Below are positions 38,194 through 46,998 of a DNA stretch of 64,000 bases, piece by piece. A model generated the notes under the pieces. The model was not told the DNA's origin. It was given only the letters and a program-made list of their open reading frames with translations, and made no database searches. A program made the position numbers and the translations under genes. Origin of the DNA: Proteus appendicitidis (GTDB lineage Bacteria > Pseudomonadota > Gammaproteobacteria > Enterobacterales > Enterobacteriaceae). Position 1 is the first letter of the stretch; each line of letters begins with the position of its first letter. Where the stretch lies: positions 1,462,001 through 1,526,000 of the forward strand of contig NZ_CP127389.1 of assembly GCF_030271835.1 (NCBI RefSeq), read 5' to 3'.

Positions 38194-40779
38194 ATGAATA
38201 AATCAATGGCAATTTTTAGATACAGTTTTTTTACATCACTTATTTTGTTCTCATTTAATTCTTTTGCAGAAGATTATTTTGATCCCGCATTACTTGATGG
38301 ACAATTAGGTGTATCTGCAAATGAAATTGATTTAAGCCAATTTTCACAAAAAGATGCATTACCTGAAGGTAGAATATCTTTGTTAGTTTATGTCAATAAT
38401 AATAACAATGGTGAGTTTATCATTAATTTGGTAAAAGGACCTAATAATAAAGTGGTGCCTGAAATAACCCGAGGCTTATTAGATAAATTAGGTGTTAATA
38501 CTGAAGTAATACCTAAGTTAAATATGTTAAAAAGTGATCAGGTGATTTATGATATTAATGAATATATTCCTGATGCATTAATAAAAGTAAATTTATCAGA
38601 ATTAAAACTAATCACTAGTTTTCCTCAAATTGTTATGTCTAATGATGCCGTCGGCTATATTGATCCCGCCTCTTTTGATAGTGGTGTTACTGCTATGTTT
38701 ATCAATTATATGTTTAGTGGAGGTCATTCTTCTAACGATAGTAATGTTGATAAAATTAATAATAATGGAAAACAAAAAAATGATAATTTCTTTGCTCAAT
38801 TAAGAGCAGGGTTTAATCTTTATGATTGGCGTTTACGTTCGACAATGACACAGACGTATACCCGAAATTCAAATAATGCAGAGACTCAAAGTAATAACAG
38901 TAATAAATTTTCTAATACATATCTTTCTCGTAATCTTTATTCTTTGCGGTCGGAATTTATTATTGGTGAAACGACAACCGGAAATGATGTCTTTGATAGT
39001 ATTCCAATGAAAGGTATGCGTTTAGTTTCTAACGAACAAATGTTGCCAGCGAGTCAACAAGGTTTTGCTCCAGATGTGAGTGGAATTGCTCAATCAAATG
39101 CCCAAATTACTATCCGGCAAAATGGGAATGTTATTTATCAAACTTATGTTGCACCCGGTGCATTTAAAATAACCGATCTTTACGCGAGTGGCTCAGGAGG
39201 GAACTTGGATGTCACAGTGAAAGAAGAAGATGGTTCAGAAAGGACATTTACAGTTGCTTTTTCATCATTACCCGTAATGTTAAGACCGGGTGGTTGGAAA
39301 TATGAAATTAGTACTGGGCGATTTGATGGTGGCACAACGGTTGGCTCTAAAAAGGCAGATTTTTTGCTTGCCAGTGGTATTTATGGTTTACCTCATGATG
39401 TCACTCTTTATGGCGGGGTATTAGGTGCGAAAGATTATTACGCTATTTCCTCTGGGATAGGAATTTCATTAGGTAATTGGGGTGCTCTGTCTACAGATAT
39501 CACACATGCTCATGCTGACTTTAATACAATAGGTTCTCAAAATGGGCAATCTTATCGATTCCGTTATTCTAAGAATATGACCACTACGGGAACCTCTGTT
39601 GACTTAACGGCATTACGTTTTTCAACTAAAGATTATTACGATTTTAATCAATTTAATACTGAAGATTATCGGTTAAAAGAGGGCACTTCACCATGGTTAG
39701 GTGAACGAGAAAAAAGTCGTTTTACAACGTCAGTATCACAATCATTAGGTCAGTACGGTAGTATTTATTTATCTGGTAGCCGTTATAATTATTGGGAGCA
39801 AAATAAGAACGTTACTCAACTTACGACAGGCTATAATAGCAATATTCGTGGTATTAACTTTGGCATAAATTACAGTATTGATAGAATAAAATCAGATGAT
39901 AGCTGGCCTGAAAATAGACAAATTAGTTTTAATGTGAGCGTTCCATTTAGTGTGTTTAGTAATTCGCCGGCACTCAGCAATTTTAATAGCACTTACATGA
40001 TAAACCATGATAATAATGGAAGAACTAACCAGCAAGTTGGATTATCTGGTAGTGCATTTGATAACTCCTTATCTTATGGTATTTCTCAATCTTGGGCTAA
40101 CCAAGGCCAATCTAATAATGGTTCAGCATATGCTAATTATTCAGGTAACTACGGTACATCCTCTCTAAATTATAATTATTCAAGTGACTATTATAATGTT
40201 AATGGCAGCATGAATGGTGGTTTGCTTTTACATTCAGGTGGTTTATTACTGGGTAGAAGCATGGGCAATAGTATGGCTATTGTTGAAGCACCTGGAGCAA
40301 CAGGAACAGAGTTAAGTTCAGGAAATGGTGCGATTAATAGACAGGGATATGCGTTATCACCATATCTTACAGAATATCGCCAAAATACAATTGCATTAAA
40401 TGTAAATACATTGCCTGACAATACGACTCTACAATCAACATCTCAAAATGTAGTTCCGACAAAAGGCGCTATTGTTAAGGTTGCCTTTAAAACAAAAATT
40501 GGCTTTCAAGCTATTTTAAATCTTTCTCAGAATAAAAGTGTTGTCCCATTTGGTGCTATTGCTACGTTAATTGATGCTGATAATCCTAATGATTTGAATA
40601 CAGGTATTGTTGGTGAAAATGGCCAGCTTTATATGAGTGGGCTTCCTGATAATGGCAAGCTGTTAGTGAAATGGGGTAATAAAAACCAACAGAGTTGCAG
40701 CGTTTCGTATAGTGGCTTAAGTGATATTGAAGTCAATAGCAGGCAACCAATAAGAATTTTATCTCTTTCTTGCCAATAA
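38194..40779 (+). CDS. Outer-membrane fimbrial usher (FimD/PapC family)
   Basis: The 861-residue protein has a signal peptide ending SFA and begins EDYFDPALLDGQLGVSANEI, the usher N-terminal domain. Next come a 24-strand barrel with the plug (IRQNGNVIYQTYVAPGAFKI and TDLYASGSGGNLDVTVKEEDG) and two C-terminal domains (GAIATLIDADNPNDL and the end QPIRILSLSCQ). It is full length. Ushers form the pore through which capped subunits are assembled. It lies 43 bases after chaperone 3 and 35 bases before the adhesin gene. Confidence 0.93.
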   Translation: MNKSMAIFRYSFFTSLILFSFNSFAEDYFDPALLDGQLGVSANEIDLSQFSQKDALPEGRISLLVYVNNNNNGEFIINLVKGPNNKVVPEITRGLLDKLGVNTEVIPKLNMLKSDQVIYDINEYIPDALIKVNLSELKLITSFPQIVMSNDAVGYIDPASFDSGVTAMFINYMFSGGHSSNDSNVDKINNNGKQKNDNFFAQLRAGFNLYDWRLRSTMTQTYTRNSNNAETQSNNSNKFSNTYLSRNLYSLRSEFIIGETTTGNDVFDSIPMKGMRLVSNEQMLPASQQGFAPDVSGIAQSNAQITIRQNGNVIYQTYVAPGAFKITDLYASGSGGNLDVTVKEEDGSERTFTVAFSSLPVMLRPGGWKYEISTGRFDGGTTVGSKKADFLLASGIYGLPHDVTLYGGVLGAKDYYAISSGIGISLGNWGALSTDITHAHADFNTIGSQNGQSYRFRYSKNMTTTGTSVDLTALRFSTKDYYDFNQFNTEDYRLKEGTSPWLGEREKSRFTTSVSQSLGQYGSIYLSGSRYNYWEQNKNVTQLTTGYNSNIRGINFGINYSIDRIKSDDSWPENRQISFNVSVPFSVFSNSPALSNFNSTYMINHDNNGRTNQQVGLSGSAFDNSLSYGISQSWANQGQSNNGSAYANYSGNYGTSSLNYNYSSDYYNVNGSMNGGLLLHSGGLLLGRSMGNSMAIVEAPGATGTELSSGNGAINRQGYALSPYLTEYRQNTIALNVNTLPDNTTLQSTSQNVVPTKGAIVKVAFKTKIGFQAILNLSQNKSVVPFGAIATLIDADNPNDLNTGIVGENGQLYMSGLPDNGKLLVKWGNKNQQSCSVSYSGLSDIEVNSRQPIRILSLSCQ

Positions 40780-40814
40780 AAAATAATCTTTATTTTATAG
40801 GTGGATGCATAACT

Positions 40815-41981
40815 ATGAAAATGCGTAATTTAATGATGGCATCACTGACTTCAGTATTAATGACTTCGTCATTTAATGTTTTAGCTGGAACAGACATGGG
40901 TGCTATGACATTAAACTTAACAGGGGTGATTGATATGAATATCAATCCCAGTCAAGTTCAATATATAAATGGTACTTTGTCGGGAACGAGTAGTTTTCAA
41001 GGAAAACCTATTTACGATAATCAGAGTAATCCTTCGTGGAATAGTGTATATGCGATTATTTCATTAAGTCAGTCACAATCGAGGTGTAATTCTACATTTG
41101 TTTCTAAAATACCTAATCAATCTAATAAATATGGTTTAAAGTTAACGCATTCTTCGAATTCTGGCACAGTCGTTTATGTGACTCCTCAATTTAATTATAA
41201 TGTCAGCCTATCCAATTTTGGTTCTAGTTTTCAAAGTGTCTATACTGGGCAATTTTTTCAGCCAAATAGTGGTGTTGTTGATAAAGAAACGCCTGACGTT
41301 AATGTATGTTATGTACCATCTAATTATGCAACAACTACAGTTCCTGCTGGTGGTATTAAAAATATTAGAGTTACGGTTCCAAGTTCATTTCCTGTTTATA
41401 TTGATGCTCAGTTAACTCCCGGAAAACTAACATATACGGGGACTCCTTTTTATGTAGGGAGTTTTGGCCGAATTGTTGAGGGAGATTTCTATGCAAAAGT
41501 TAACGTAAATGCCAATGTAACAGTGAAACGATCTTGTGCTGTTACTGGAGTATCTAATCAACAAATTAATGAAAACATGACATTTACGAATGAAGTCATT
41601 AAAGAATCTGTATTTACATTGTCCTGTGGTGGTACAGGTAACCCTGTAAATATGTCAGCGGTAATTAAAGAGGGAAGTTTAGATCCAAATAATGTAAATA
41701 AGTTAGTTTTAGCACCTATTAATGGTACTGTCTCTGACAAAAAACCTTGGGTTATAGGATTGCCTTATAAGCAAACTTCAACACCAAGTTTAAAATGTGC
41801 TAATGAAAATAATAATGATCTATTAAAGTTCAATAATACAGATCTCGAACTAACTGGAACCAATATGGGGAATAATCAACCTGATATATTTGGTATCAAA
41901 TGGGCCATTTGTAAACCAGATGGTACAAAAGCGGGTGAATATCGCGGAAAAGTGGATGTAAATATATTTGTCCGAGGATAA
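40815..41981 (+). CDS. Fimbrial tip adhesin (two-domain)
   Basis: The 388-residue protein has a signal peptide ending VLA, an N-terminal lectin-like domain of about 220 residues with one Cys pair (QSRCNSTF and VNVCYVPS), and a C-terminal pilin domain starting VTVKRSCAVTGVSNQQ and ending GKVDVNIFVRG. This two-domain build and its last position in the operon are typical of tip adhesins. The receptor is not predictable. I chose the ATG at 40815 behind GGTGGATG; the frame extends 15 codons upstream into the end of the usher gene. Confidence 0.82.
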   Translation: MKMRNLMMASLTSVLMTSSFNVLAGTDMGAMTLNLTGVIDMNINPSQVQYINGTLSGTSSFQGKPIYDNQSNPSWNSVYAIISLSQSQSRCNSTFVSKIPNQSNKYGLKLTHSSNSGTVVYVTPQFNYNVSLSNFGSSFQSVYTGQFFQPNSGVVDKETPDVNVCYVPSNYATTTVPAGGIKNIRVTVPSSFPVYIDAQLTPGKLTYTGTPFYVGSFGRIVEGDFYAKVNVNANVTVKRSCAVTGVSNQQINENMTFTNEVIKESVFTLSCGGTGNPVNMSAVIKEGSLDPNNVNKLVLAPINGTVSDKKPWVIGLPYKQTSTPSLKCANENNNDLLKFNNTDLELTGTNMGNNQPDIFGIKWAICKPDGTKAGEYRGKVDVNIFVRG

Positions 41982-42002
41982 AAGTAATAGATTAAAAAAG
42001 AA

Positions 42003-42033
42003 AAAAGCGGATCTTAGGGGCCGCTTTTTTTTT
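42003..42033 (+). terminator. Terminator after the fimbrial operon
   Basis: AAGCGG and CCGCTT flank ATCTTAGGGG (a short stem) and are followed by nine T. Confidence 0.75.
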
Positions 42034-42087
42034 ATAGAAGATATTTTTATTTCTATTGATTAGATTTGACAGTTCAGTTTGAAAAGT

Positions 42088-42149
42088 TGAGAGTTACCCG
42101 TTTAGTATAGGTGCCAAAGCCTTATGTAAAACACAAAAGGTAACTCTCA
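42088..42149. repeat. 62-bp element bounded by 11-bp inverted repeats
   Basis: TGAGAGTTACC (42088-42098) and GGTAACTCTCA (42139-42149) are perfect complements around 40 bases. The element lies between the adhesin and ipdC. It could be a small mobile-element remnant or a long hairpin serving both convergent genes. The rest of the gap 41982-42251 shows only the fimbrial terminator. Confidence 0.5.
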
Positions 42150-42251
42150 TTCTCCATATTAATAATCCAATTATTAAACACTAAGTAGTGTCCATTTCTC
42201 CTAACTTAAGGCAGCCTAAGCTAGGTTTTGTTATTTAAATCATACGATAAC

Positions 42252-43901
42252 TTAAAATGAATAAAGCGAATCTTTAGACTCTTTCAATTTTTGTGCTAAT
42301 TCAGAAGCTTCATATCGTTCGGTTACTATTTCGATATAAGAGGCACTTTCTGTTGATCCCGCCACTTTAAGCGCTTTATTTAATTCATCTATCGTTGTGA
42401 CTTTCTCACAATGCCAATCTGTTGCACCAAAAGCTTTAGGTAATTGATGATAATTCCATTGAGCAAGATCGTTATAATAAGCTTCAGGGTAATCACATAA
42501 TAATCGCTCAATTAAATAACCATCATTATTTAACACAAGGATAATTGGTTTTAATCCGAAGCGAACAAATTGGCTAATCTCTTGTACCGTTAATTGATGG
42601 GAGCCTTCACCTGTAATTAAAATAACTCGTTTGTTAGGCGCTGCAAGGGTTGCACCAAATGATGCTGGTGTTGCCCAACCAATAGAACCCCATAATGTTT
42701 GGTTATGGAATTGAGCGCCTTCTGGTAATAGGGCAAAACCTAATCCCATTGATGATGTACCTGTCTCTGCAATAATAATATCATTAGGTTTAAAGAACTT
42801 TTCTAAATGAGGATAGAGATACTGAGCCGTAATTTTACCGTTATCAGATAACACAGCTTCGCCTAATCCTTTGGCTTTTATCTGATGATACGTTTTATTC
42901 GGTAATCGTTGAGTCAGAGCTGAGAGCACGTCTTCTATATAAATCGATGTGTAGATAACTGAATCAATCTCAACATACTCAGGCATGATGTTGATAAGTT
43001 GTTTTGGTTTAATATTGGCAGTAAAACTTCCTGTATTGAAGTCGGTCATCATTGCACCAATCCCTAATACGTACTCACTATTTTCTACAAATTCTCTGAC
43101 TTCAGGTGTCATTAATTTGCCATCATACATGCCAATATATTGGGGATGAGATTCACTTAAAATACTTTTATCCATAAACATAGTGGCATAAGGTAAGCCA
43201 GTCTTATCAATAAAAGCTTGCACATTATCTGATAATCCTAAACGGGCGGATAAAATACCAGGTAATACGCAGATATTATTGCTGTGTGCAAGTTTTTCAA
43301 TAATGAGTGATACCACTTTTTCTAATATTTCTTTATCACTTATTGGTCTTTTGGGGGCGGTAACAGGGGAATGTTCTATCACTTGCATAGTGGCATAATC
43401 AGAAGGTAGGCCGATATAAACAGGGCGACGTTCTTTTAATGCAGTCGCAATTAAACGTTCCATTTCTGTAATACAATTTTCAGGTGTTAATATTGCGTGA
43501 GCGCAAGCAAGACGTTGGCCTAATTGATAAAAAATATCAAAATAACCATTACCTAATGTGTGATGAACAAGGCGCTTACTTTTTTGTACACCACTTGCTG
43601 GCATACCAACTAAATGGAAAATAGGTAGGTTTTCTGCATAAGAGCCAGCAATAGCATTAATCGCACTTAACTCACCAACACCAAATGTTGTCGATAACGC
43701 TGCCATACCTTTAATTCGGGCATAACCATCAGCAGCGTAAGCTGCATTTAATTCATTGCAGTTGCCAATCCAACGCATATGTTTGCTATTACAAATAGTA
43801 TCTTCTATGGGAAATGCATAATCACCCGCCACACCAAAAACATCACTTATTCCTAAGTCATATAAACGGCTTAACATATATTCAACGACAGTCTTACTCA
43901 T
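42252..43901 (-). CDS. ipdC: Indolepyruvate/phenylpyruvate decarboxylase
   Basis: The 549-residue thiamine diphosphate enzyme has the pyruvate decarboxylase layout: the activating Glu in NCNELNAAYAADGYAR, the catalytic His pair in RLVHHTLGNG, and the cofactor motif GEGSHQLTVQE...LVLNNDGYLIE. IpdC-type enzymes decarboxylate indolepyruvate or phenylpyruvate to aldehydes on the way to indole- or phenylacetate; plain pyruvate decarboxylase is less likely in this lineage. Proteeae make abundant aromatic 2-oxo acids by amino acid deamination, which would supply substrate. It is divergent from a LysR gene that probably controls it. Confidence 0.85.
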   Translation of the reverse strand: MSKTVVEYMLSRLYDLGISDVFGVAGDYAFPIEDTICNSKHMRWIGNCNELNAAYAADGYARIKGMAALSTTFGVGELSAINAIAGSYAENLPIFHLVGMPASGVQKSKRLVHHTLGNGYFDIFYQLGQRLACAHAILTPENCITEMERLIATALKERRPVYIGLPSDYATMQVIEHSPVTAPKRPISDKEILEKVVSLIIEKLAHSNNICVLPGILSARLGLSDNVQAFIDKTGLPYATMFMDKSILSESHPQYIGMYDGKLMTPEVREFVENSEYVLGIGAMMTDFNTGSFTANIKPKQLINIMPEYVEIDSVIYTSIYIEDVLSALTQRLPNKTYHQIKAKGLGEAVLSDNGKITAQYLYPHLEKFFKPNDIIIAETGTSSMGLGFALLPEGAQFHNQTLWGSIGWATPASFGATLAAPNKRVILITGEGSHQLTVQEISQFVRFGLKPIILVLNNDGYLIERLLCDYPEAYYNDLAQWNYHQLPKAFGATDWHCEKVTTIDELNKALKVAGSTESASYIEIVTERYEASELAQKLKESKDSLYSF

Positions 43902-44049
43902 ATTATCTCCAAAAAATCCGAATAATAGTCTATAAAAGTATATGAATGCTTTTACATTATGCTTAATGTTTTATCGCGAATATTATTTGATATGAAATGG
44001 TTTATTATCATTAAGGGCATAACTAAATGTAATAAGGTAAATATTGCTA

Positions 44050-44937
44050 ATGAATATTCGTACATTACGCTATTTTGTTGAGGTTGTTCAATTAAATGGC
44101 TTTAGCCGAGCCGCTGATGCGCTATTTATCACTCAACCTGCAATTAGTCGTAGTATTAAAAAATTAGAAGATGAATTGGGTATTATTTTATTAGTGAGAG
44201 AAACTGATGGCGTTAGATTAACGGATGATGGTGCAATACTGTTTGAACATGCAAAACAGATACTTGCACAATTTAATAATATGAATAAAGCATTACAGGA
44301 CAAGTCTGGACCATTAACTGGAACATTAAATGTTGGATTACCTCCTGTAATAGCTTCGACGTATTTTGCTGATATTATTATGGCATTTAGCTCTCGCCAT
44401 CCTCAGGTTGAACTAAAAATATTTGAATTGGGTACTAAACAAATGGCTGATGCTATGAGAGAAGGCAGAGTTGAAACTGCCGCAGTCGTATTGCCTTTTA
44501 ATGAAGATATTTTTGAATTAACGCCTTTTTCAGAAGATCACTTAATGCTATTAATGTCGCCATCCCATCCTTTAGCTATAAAAAAGGAAATTCATTTTAA
44601 AGAGTTGATTAATGAGCCTTTTATCTTCTTTTCTGAAGATTTCCGTATTAATGATTTAATTTATAGTGCTTGTGGTATTTACAATACAGCGCCTATTATT
44701 GCGGGTCGTAGTAACCATTTAGATTTAATTATTGCAATGGTGAAAGCTGGTGTAGGGATAACACTGTTACCCAACAGTATGTGTAATAAAAATCCTATTG
44801 ATGATTTGGTTGTTCTTCCTGTGGTGGAACCTACATTGTCATATCAAATAGCGCTAGCCAATAATAAAAACAGCTATAAAAGCCGAAGTTGCCAAGCATG
44901 GGAGCAGCTAGCAAGAGAAAAGCTAATAATAGAATAA
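44050..44937 (+). CDS. LysR family transcriptional regulator (divergent from ipdC)
   Basis: The 295-residue protein has the LysR N-terminus MNIRTLRYFVEVVQLNGFS with ITQPAISRSIKKLEDELG, and a sensor domain ending in the ALANNKNSYKSRSCQAWEQL region, similar to the CynR/CbbR-like group. The ATG at 44050 gives the standard N-terminus; a TTG six bases earlier has better spacing to AAGG and cannot be excluded. It shares a 148-base intergenic region with ipdC, the usual arrangement for a LysR regulator and its target. Confidence 0.85.
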   Translation: MNIRTLRYFVEVVQLNGFSRAADALFITQPAISRSIKKLEDELGIILLVRETDGVRLTDDGAILFEHAKQILAQFNNMNKALQDKSGPLTGTLNVGLPPVIASTYFADIIMAFSSRHPQVELKIFELGTKQMADAMREGRVETAAVVLPFNEDIFELTPFSEDHLMLLMSPSHPLAIKKEIHFKELINEPFIFFSEDFRINDLIYSACGIYNTAPIIAGRSNHLDLIIAMVKAGVGITLLPNSMCNKNPIDDLVVLPVVEPTLSYQIALANNKNSYKSRSCQAWEQLAREKLIIE

Positions 44938-45170
44938 AATATTAAAATAGTGCTTATTTATATTCTATTTAAGAAACAAATACCAAAATTCTCTTTAAAT
45001 AATAAAAGTGATTAGAAATAAATAAAGATTATTTTTTTAAGAAGTGCGGATAGCAGTATAAAAGCAGTTATATAAATGATAAGTTTATATTTTGCACATA
45101 GTCTTATGAGTAATAATAAAAATGGGCAAATAAAAGATTAATCAGATAAGACAGGAATAGGATAGGGAAA

Positions 45171-46931
45171 ATGAATGAGAGTAATAGTTCTGTAAATCAA
45201 CATTTTATTCGCAAACTTGAAAGTATCGTTGGTAAAAAACAAGTATTAACCCAAGCACATAAAACAGAACGTTATCGCAAAGGTTTTCGTTCAGGGCAAG
45301 GTAAGGCGCTGGCCGTTGTCTTTCCCGCTAATCTATTAGAACAATGGCGAGTTTTTAAAACCTGTGTTGAAGCCGATAAAATTATTATTATGCAAGCGGC
45401 GAATACTGGATTAACAGAAGGCTCGACACCTAATGGTGATGATTATGATAGAGATATCGTGATTATTAGTACATTACGTCAAGATAAAATACAGGTTCTT
45501 TCAGAGCATAATCAAGTTATTGCTTTCCCCGGTAGTACGTTATGGCATTTAGAAAAAGTATTAAAGCCATTAGGTCGGGAGCCTCATTCTGTTATTGGAT
45601 CATCTTGTATTGGTGCGTCGGTAATAGGCGGAATTTGTAATAATTCGGGCGGTGCTTTAGTTCGCCGTGGACCTGCTTATACCGAATTATCACTTTATGC
45701 TCGTGTTAATGAAAAAGGTGAAGCTGAATTAGTTAACCATTTAGGCATTGATTTAGGTGAAACACCCGAAGAAATATTAACTAATTTAGATAATCGTCAT
45801 TATCATGAGACACAGATACAAACAACAGAAAAACTAGCCTCTGATCATGAATACCATGAGCGTATACGTGATGTTGATGCTAATACACCTTCTCGTTTTA
45901 ACAATGATGAACGGCGTTTATATGAAGCAGCAGGAAGTGCCGGAAAATTATCTGTATTTGCTGTGAGGTTAGATACTTTCCCCGCAGATCATCGCACTCA
46001 AGTTTTTTATATTGGTACTAATAATCCGGACGAACTTGAAGATATTCGTCGTCATATTTTAAGTCATTTTAAAAAGCTGCCTGTTGCTGGGGAATATATG
46101 CATAGAAGCTATTACAAAATGGCGGAAGTGTATGGAAAAGATACATTTTTGGTGATTGATAAATTAGGCACAGATAAAATGCCAATACTATTTGCCGTAA
46201 AAGGGCGAGTAGATGCGGTATTAAATAAAGTGCCTCTTTTACCTAAAAATATGGTGGATAGAACCATGCAGTTTATGAGCAAGCTATGGCCTGCTCATTT
46301 ACCTGAACGTATGACAGATTTTCGTGACAAATATGAGCATCATCTTATGTTAAGAATGGCGGATGATGGAATTGAAGAAGCCGCAACTTATTTAAAAGAA
46401 TACTTTAAACTAGCATCAGGCGATTATTTTGAATGTACCGAAGAAGAGGGGAATAAAGCCTTTTTACATCGTTTTGCCGCCGCAGGTGCTGCAGTGCGTT
46501 ATCATGCCGTTCATGTTAATGACGTAGAAGATGTGTTGCCATTAGATATTGCATTGCGTCGTAATGACAAAGATTGGTTTGAAAAACTACCTCCTGAAAT
46601 AGAGAGTAAATTACTTTATAAACTCTATTGTGGGCATTTTATGTGTCACGTTATGCATCAAGATTATATTATTAAAAAAGGTGTTGATGCTAAAGCATTA
46701 AAAGCAGAAATGCTGGCGTTATTAGATCAACGTGGAGCAGAATATCCCGCAGAACATAACGTTGGTCATATGTATTATGCTAAACCTCAATTAAAAGCAT
46801 TCTATAAACATAACGATCCAACCAATAGCATGAACCCAGGTATTGGTAAAACCTCAAAACTAAAATATTGGGGGGAAGAGTGTGGATGTGGGCGCGCTCA
46901 TAATGATACTAATACAGAGAACAAAGAATAA
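45171..46931 (+). CDS. dld: Quinone-dependent D-lactate dehydrogenase Dld
   Basis: The 586-residue flavoprotein matches E. coli Dld (571): an N-terminal FAD-binding domain (IIMQAANTGLTEGSTPNGDD, GSSCIGASVIGGICNNSGGA), a cap domain, and a C-terminal membrane-contact part with VRYHAVHVNDVEDVLPLDIA and NPGIGKTSKLKYWGEECGCG. It oxidises D-lactate to pyruvate and passes electrons to the quinone pool at the inner membrane. A good AGGGAAA ribosome-binding site precedes the ATG. It is convergent with sbcB. Confidence 0.94.
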   Translation: MNESNSSVNQHFIRKLESIVGKKQVLTQAHKTERYRKGFRSGQGKALAVVFPANLLEQWRVFKTCVEADKIIIMQAANTGLTEGSTPNGDDYDRDIVIISTLRQDKIQVLSEHNQVIAFPGSTLWHLEKVLKPLGREPHSVIGSSCIGASVIGGICNNSGGALVRRGPAYTELSLYARVNEKGEAELVNHLGIDLGETPEEILTNLDNRHYHETQIQTTEKLASDHEYHERIRDVDANTPSRFNNDERRLYEAAGSAGKLSVFAVRLDTFPADHRTQVFYIGTNNPDELEDIRRHILSHFKKLPVAGEYMHRSYYKMAEVYGKDTFLVIDKLGTDKMPILFAVKGRVDAVLNKVPLLPKNMVDRTMQFMSKLWPAHLPERMTDFRDKYEHHLMLRMADDGIEEAATYLKEYFKLASGDYFECTEEEGNKAFLHRFAAAGAAVRYHAVHVNDVEDVLPLDIALRRNDKDWFEKLPPEIESKLLYKLYCGHFMCHVMHQDYIIKKGVDAKALKAEMLALLDQRGAEYPAEHNVGHMYYAKPQLKAFYKHNDPTNSMNPGIGKTSKLKYWGEECGCGRAHNDTNTENKE

Positions 46932-46960
46932 TTATTGTAGATTGTGTTTAGTAAATTAAA

Positions 46961-46993
46961 AAATAAAGGCAGGGTAAAACCTGCCTTTATTTT
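46961..46993. terminator. Bidirectional terminator between dld and sbcB
   Basis: AAAGGCAGG and CCTGCCTTT flank GTAAAA, with A- and T-rich flanks. Confidence 0.85.
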
Positions 46994-46998
46994 ATCTA

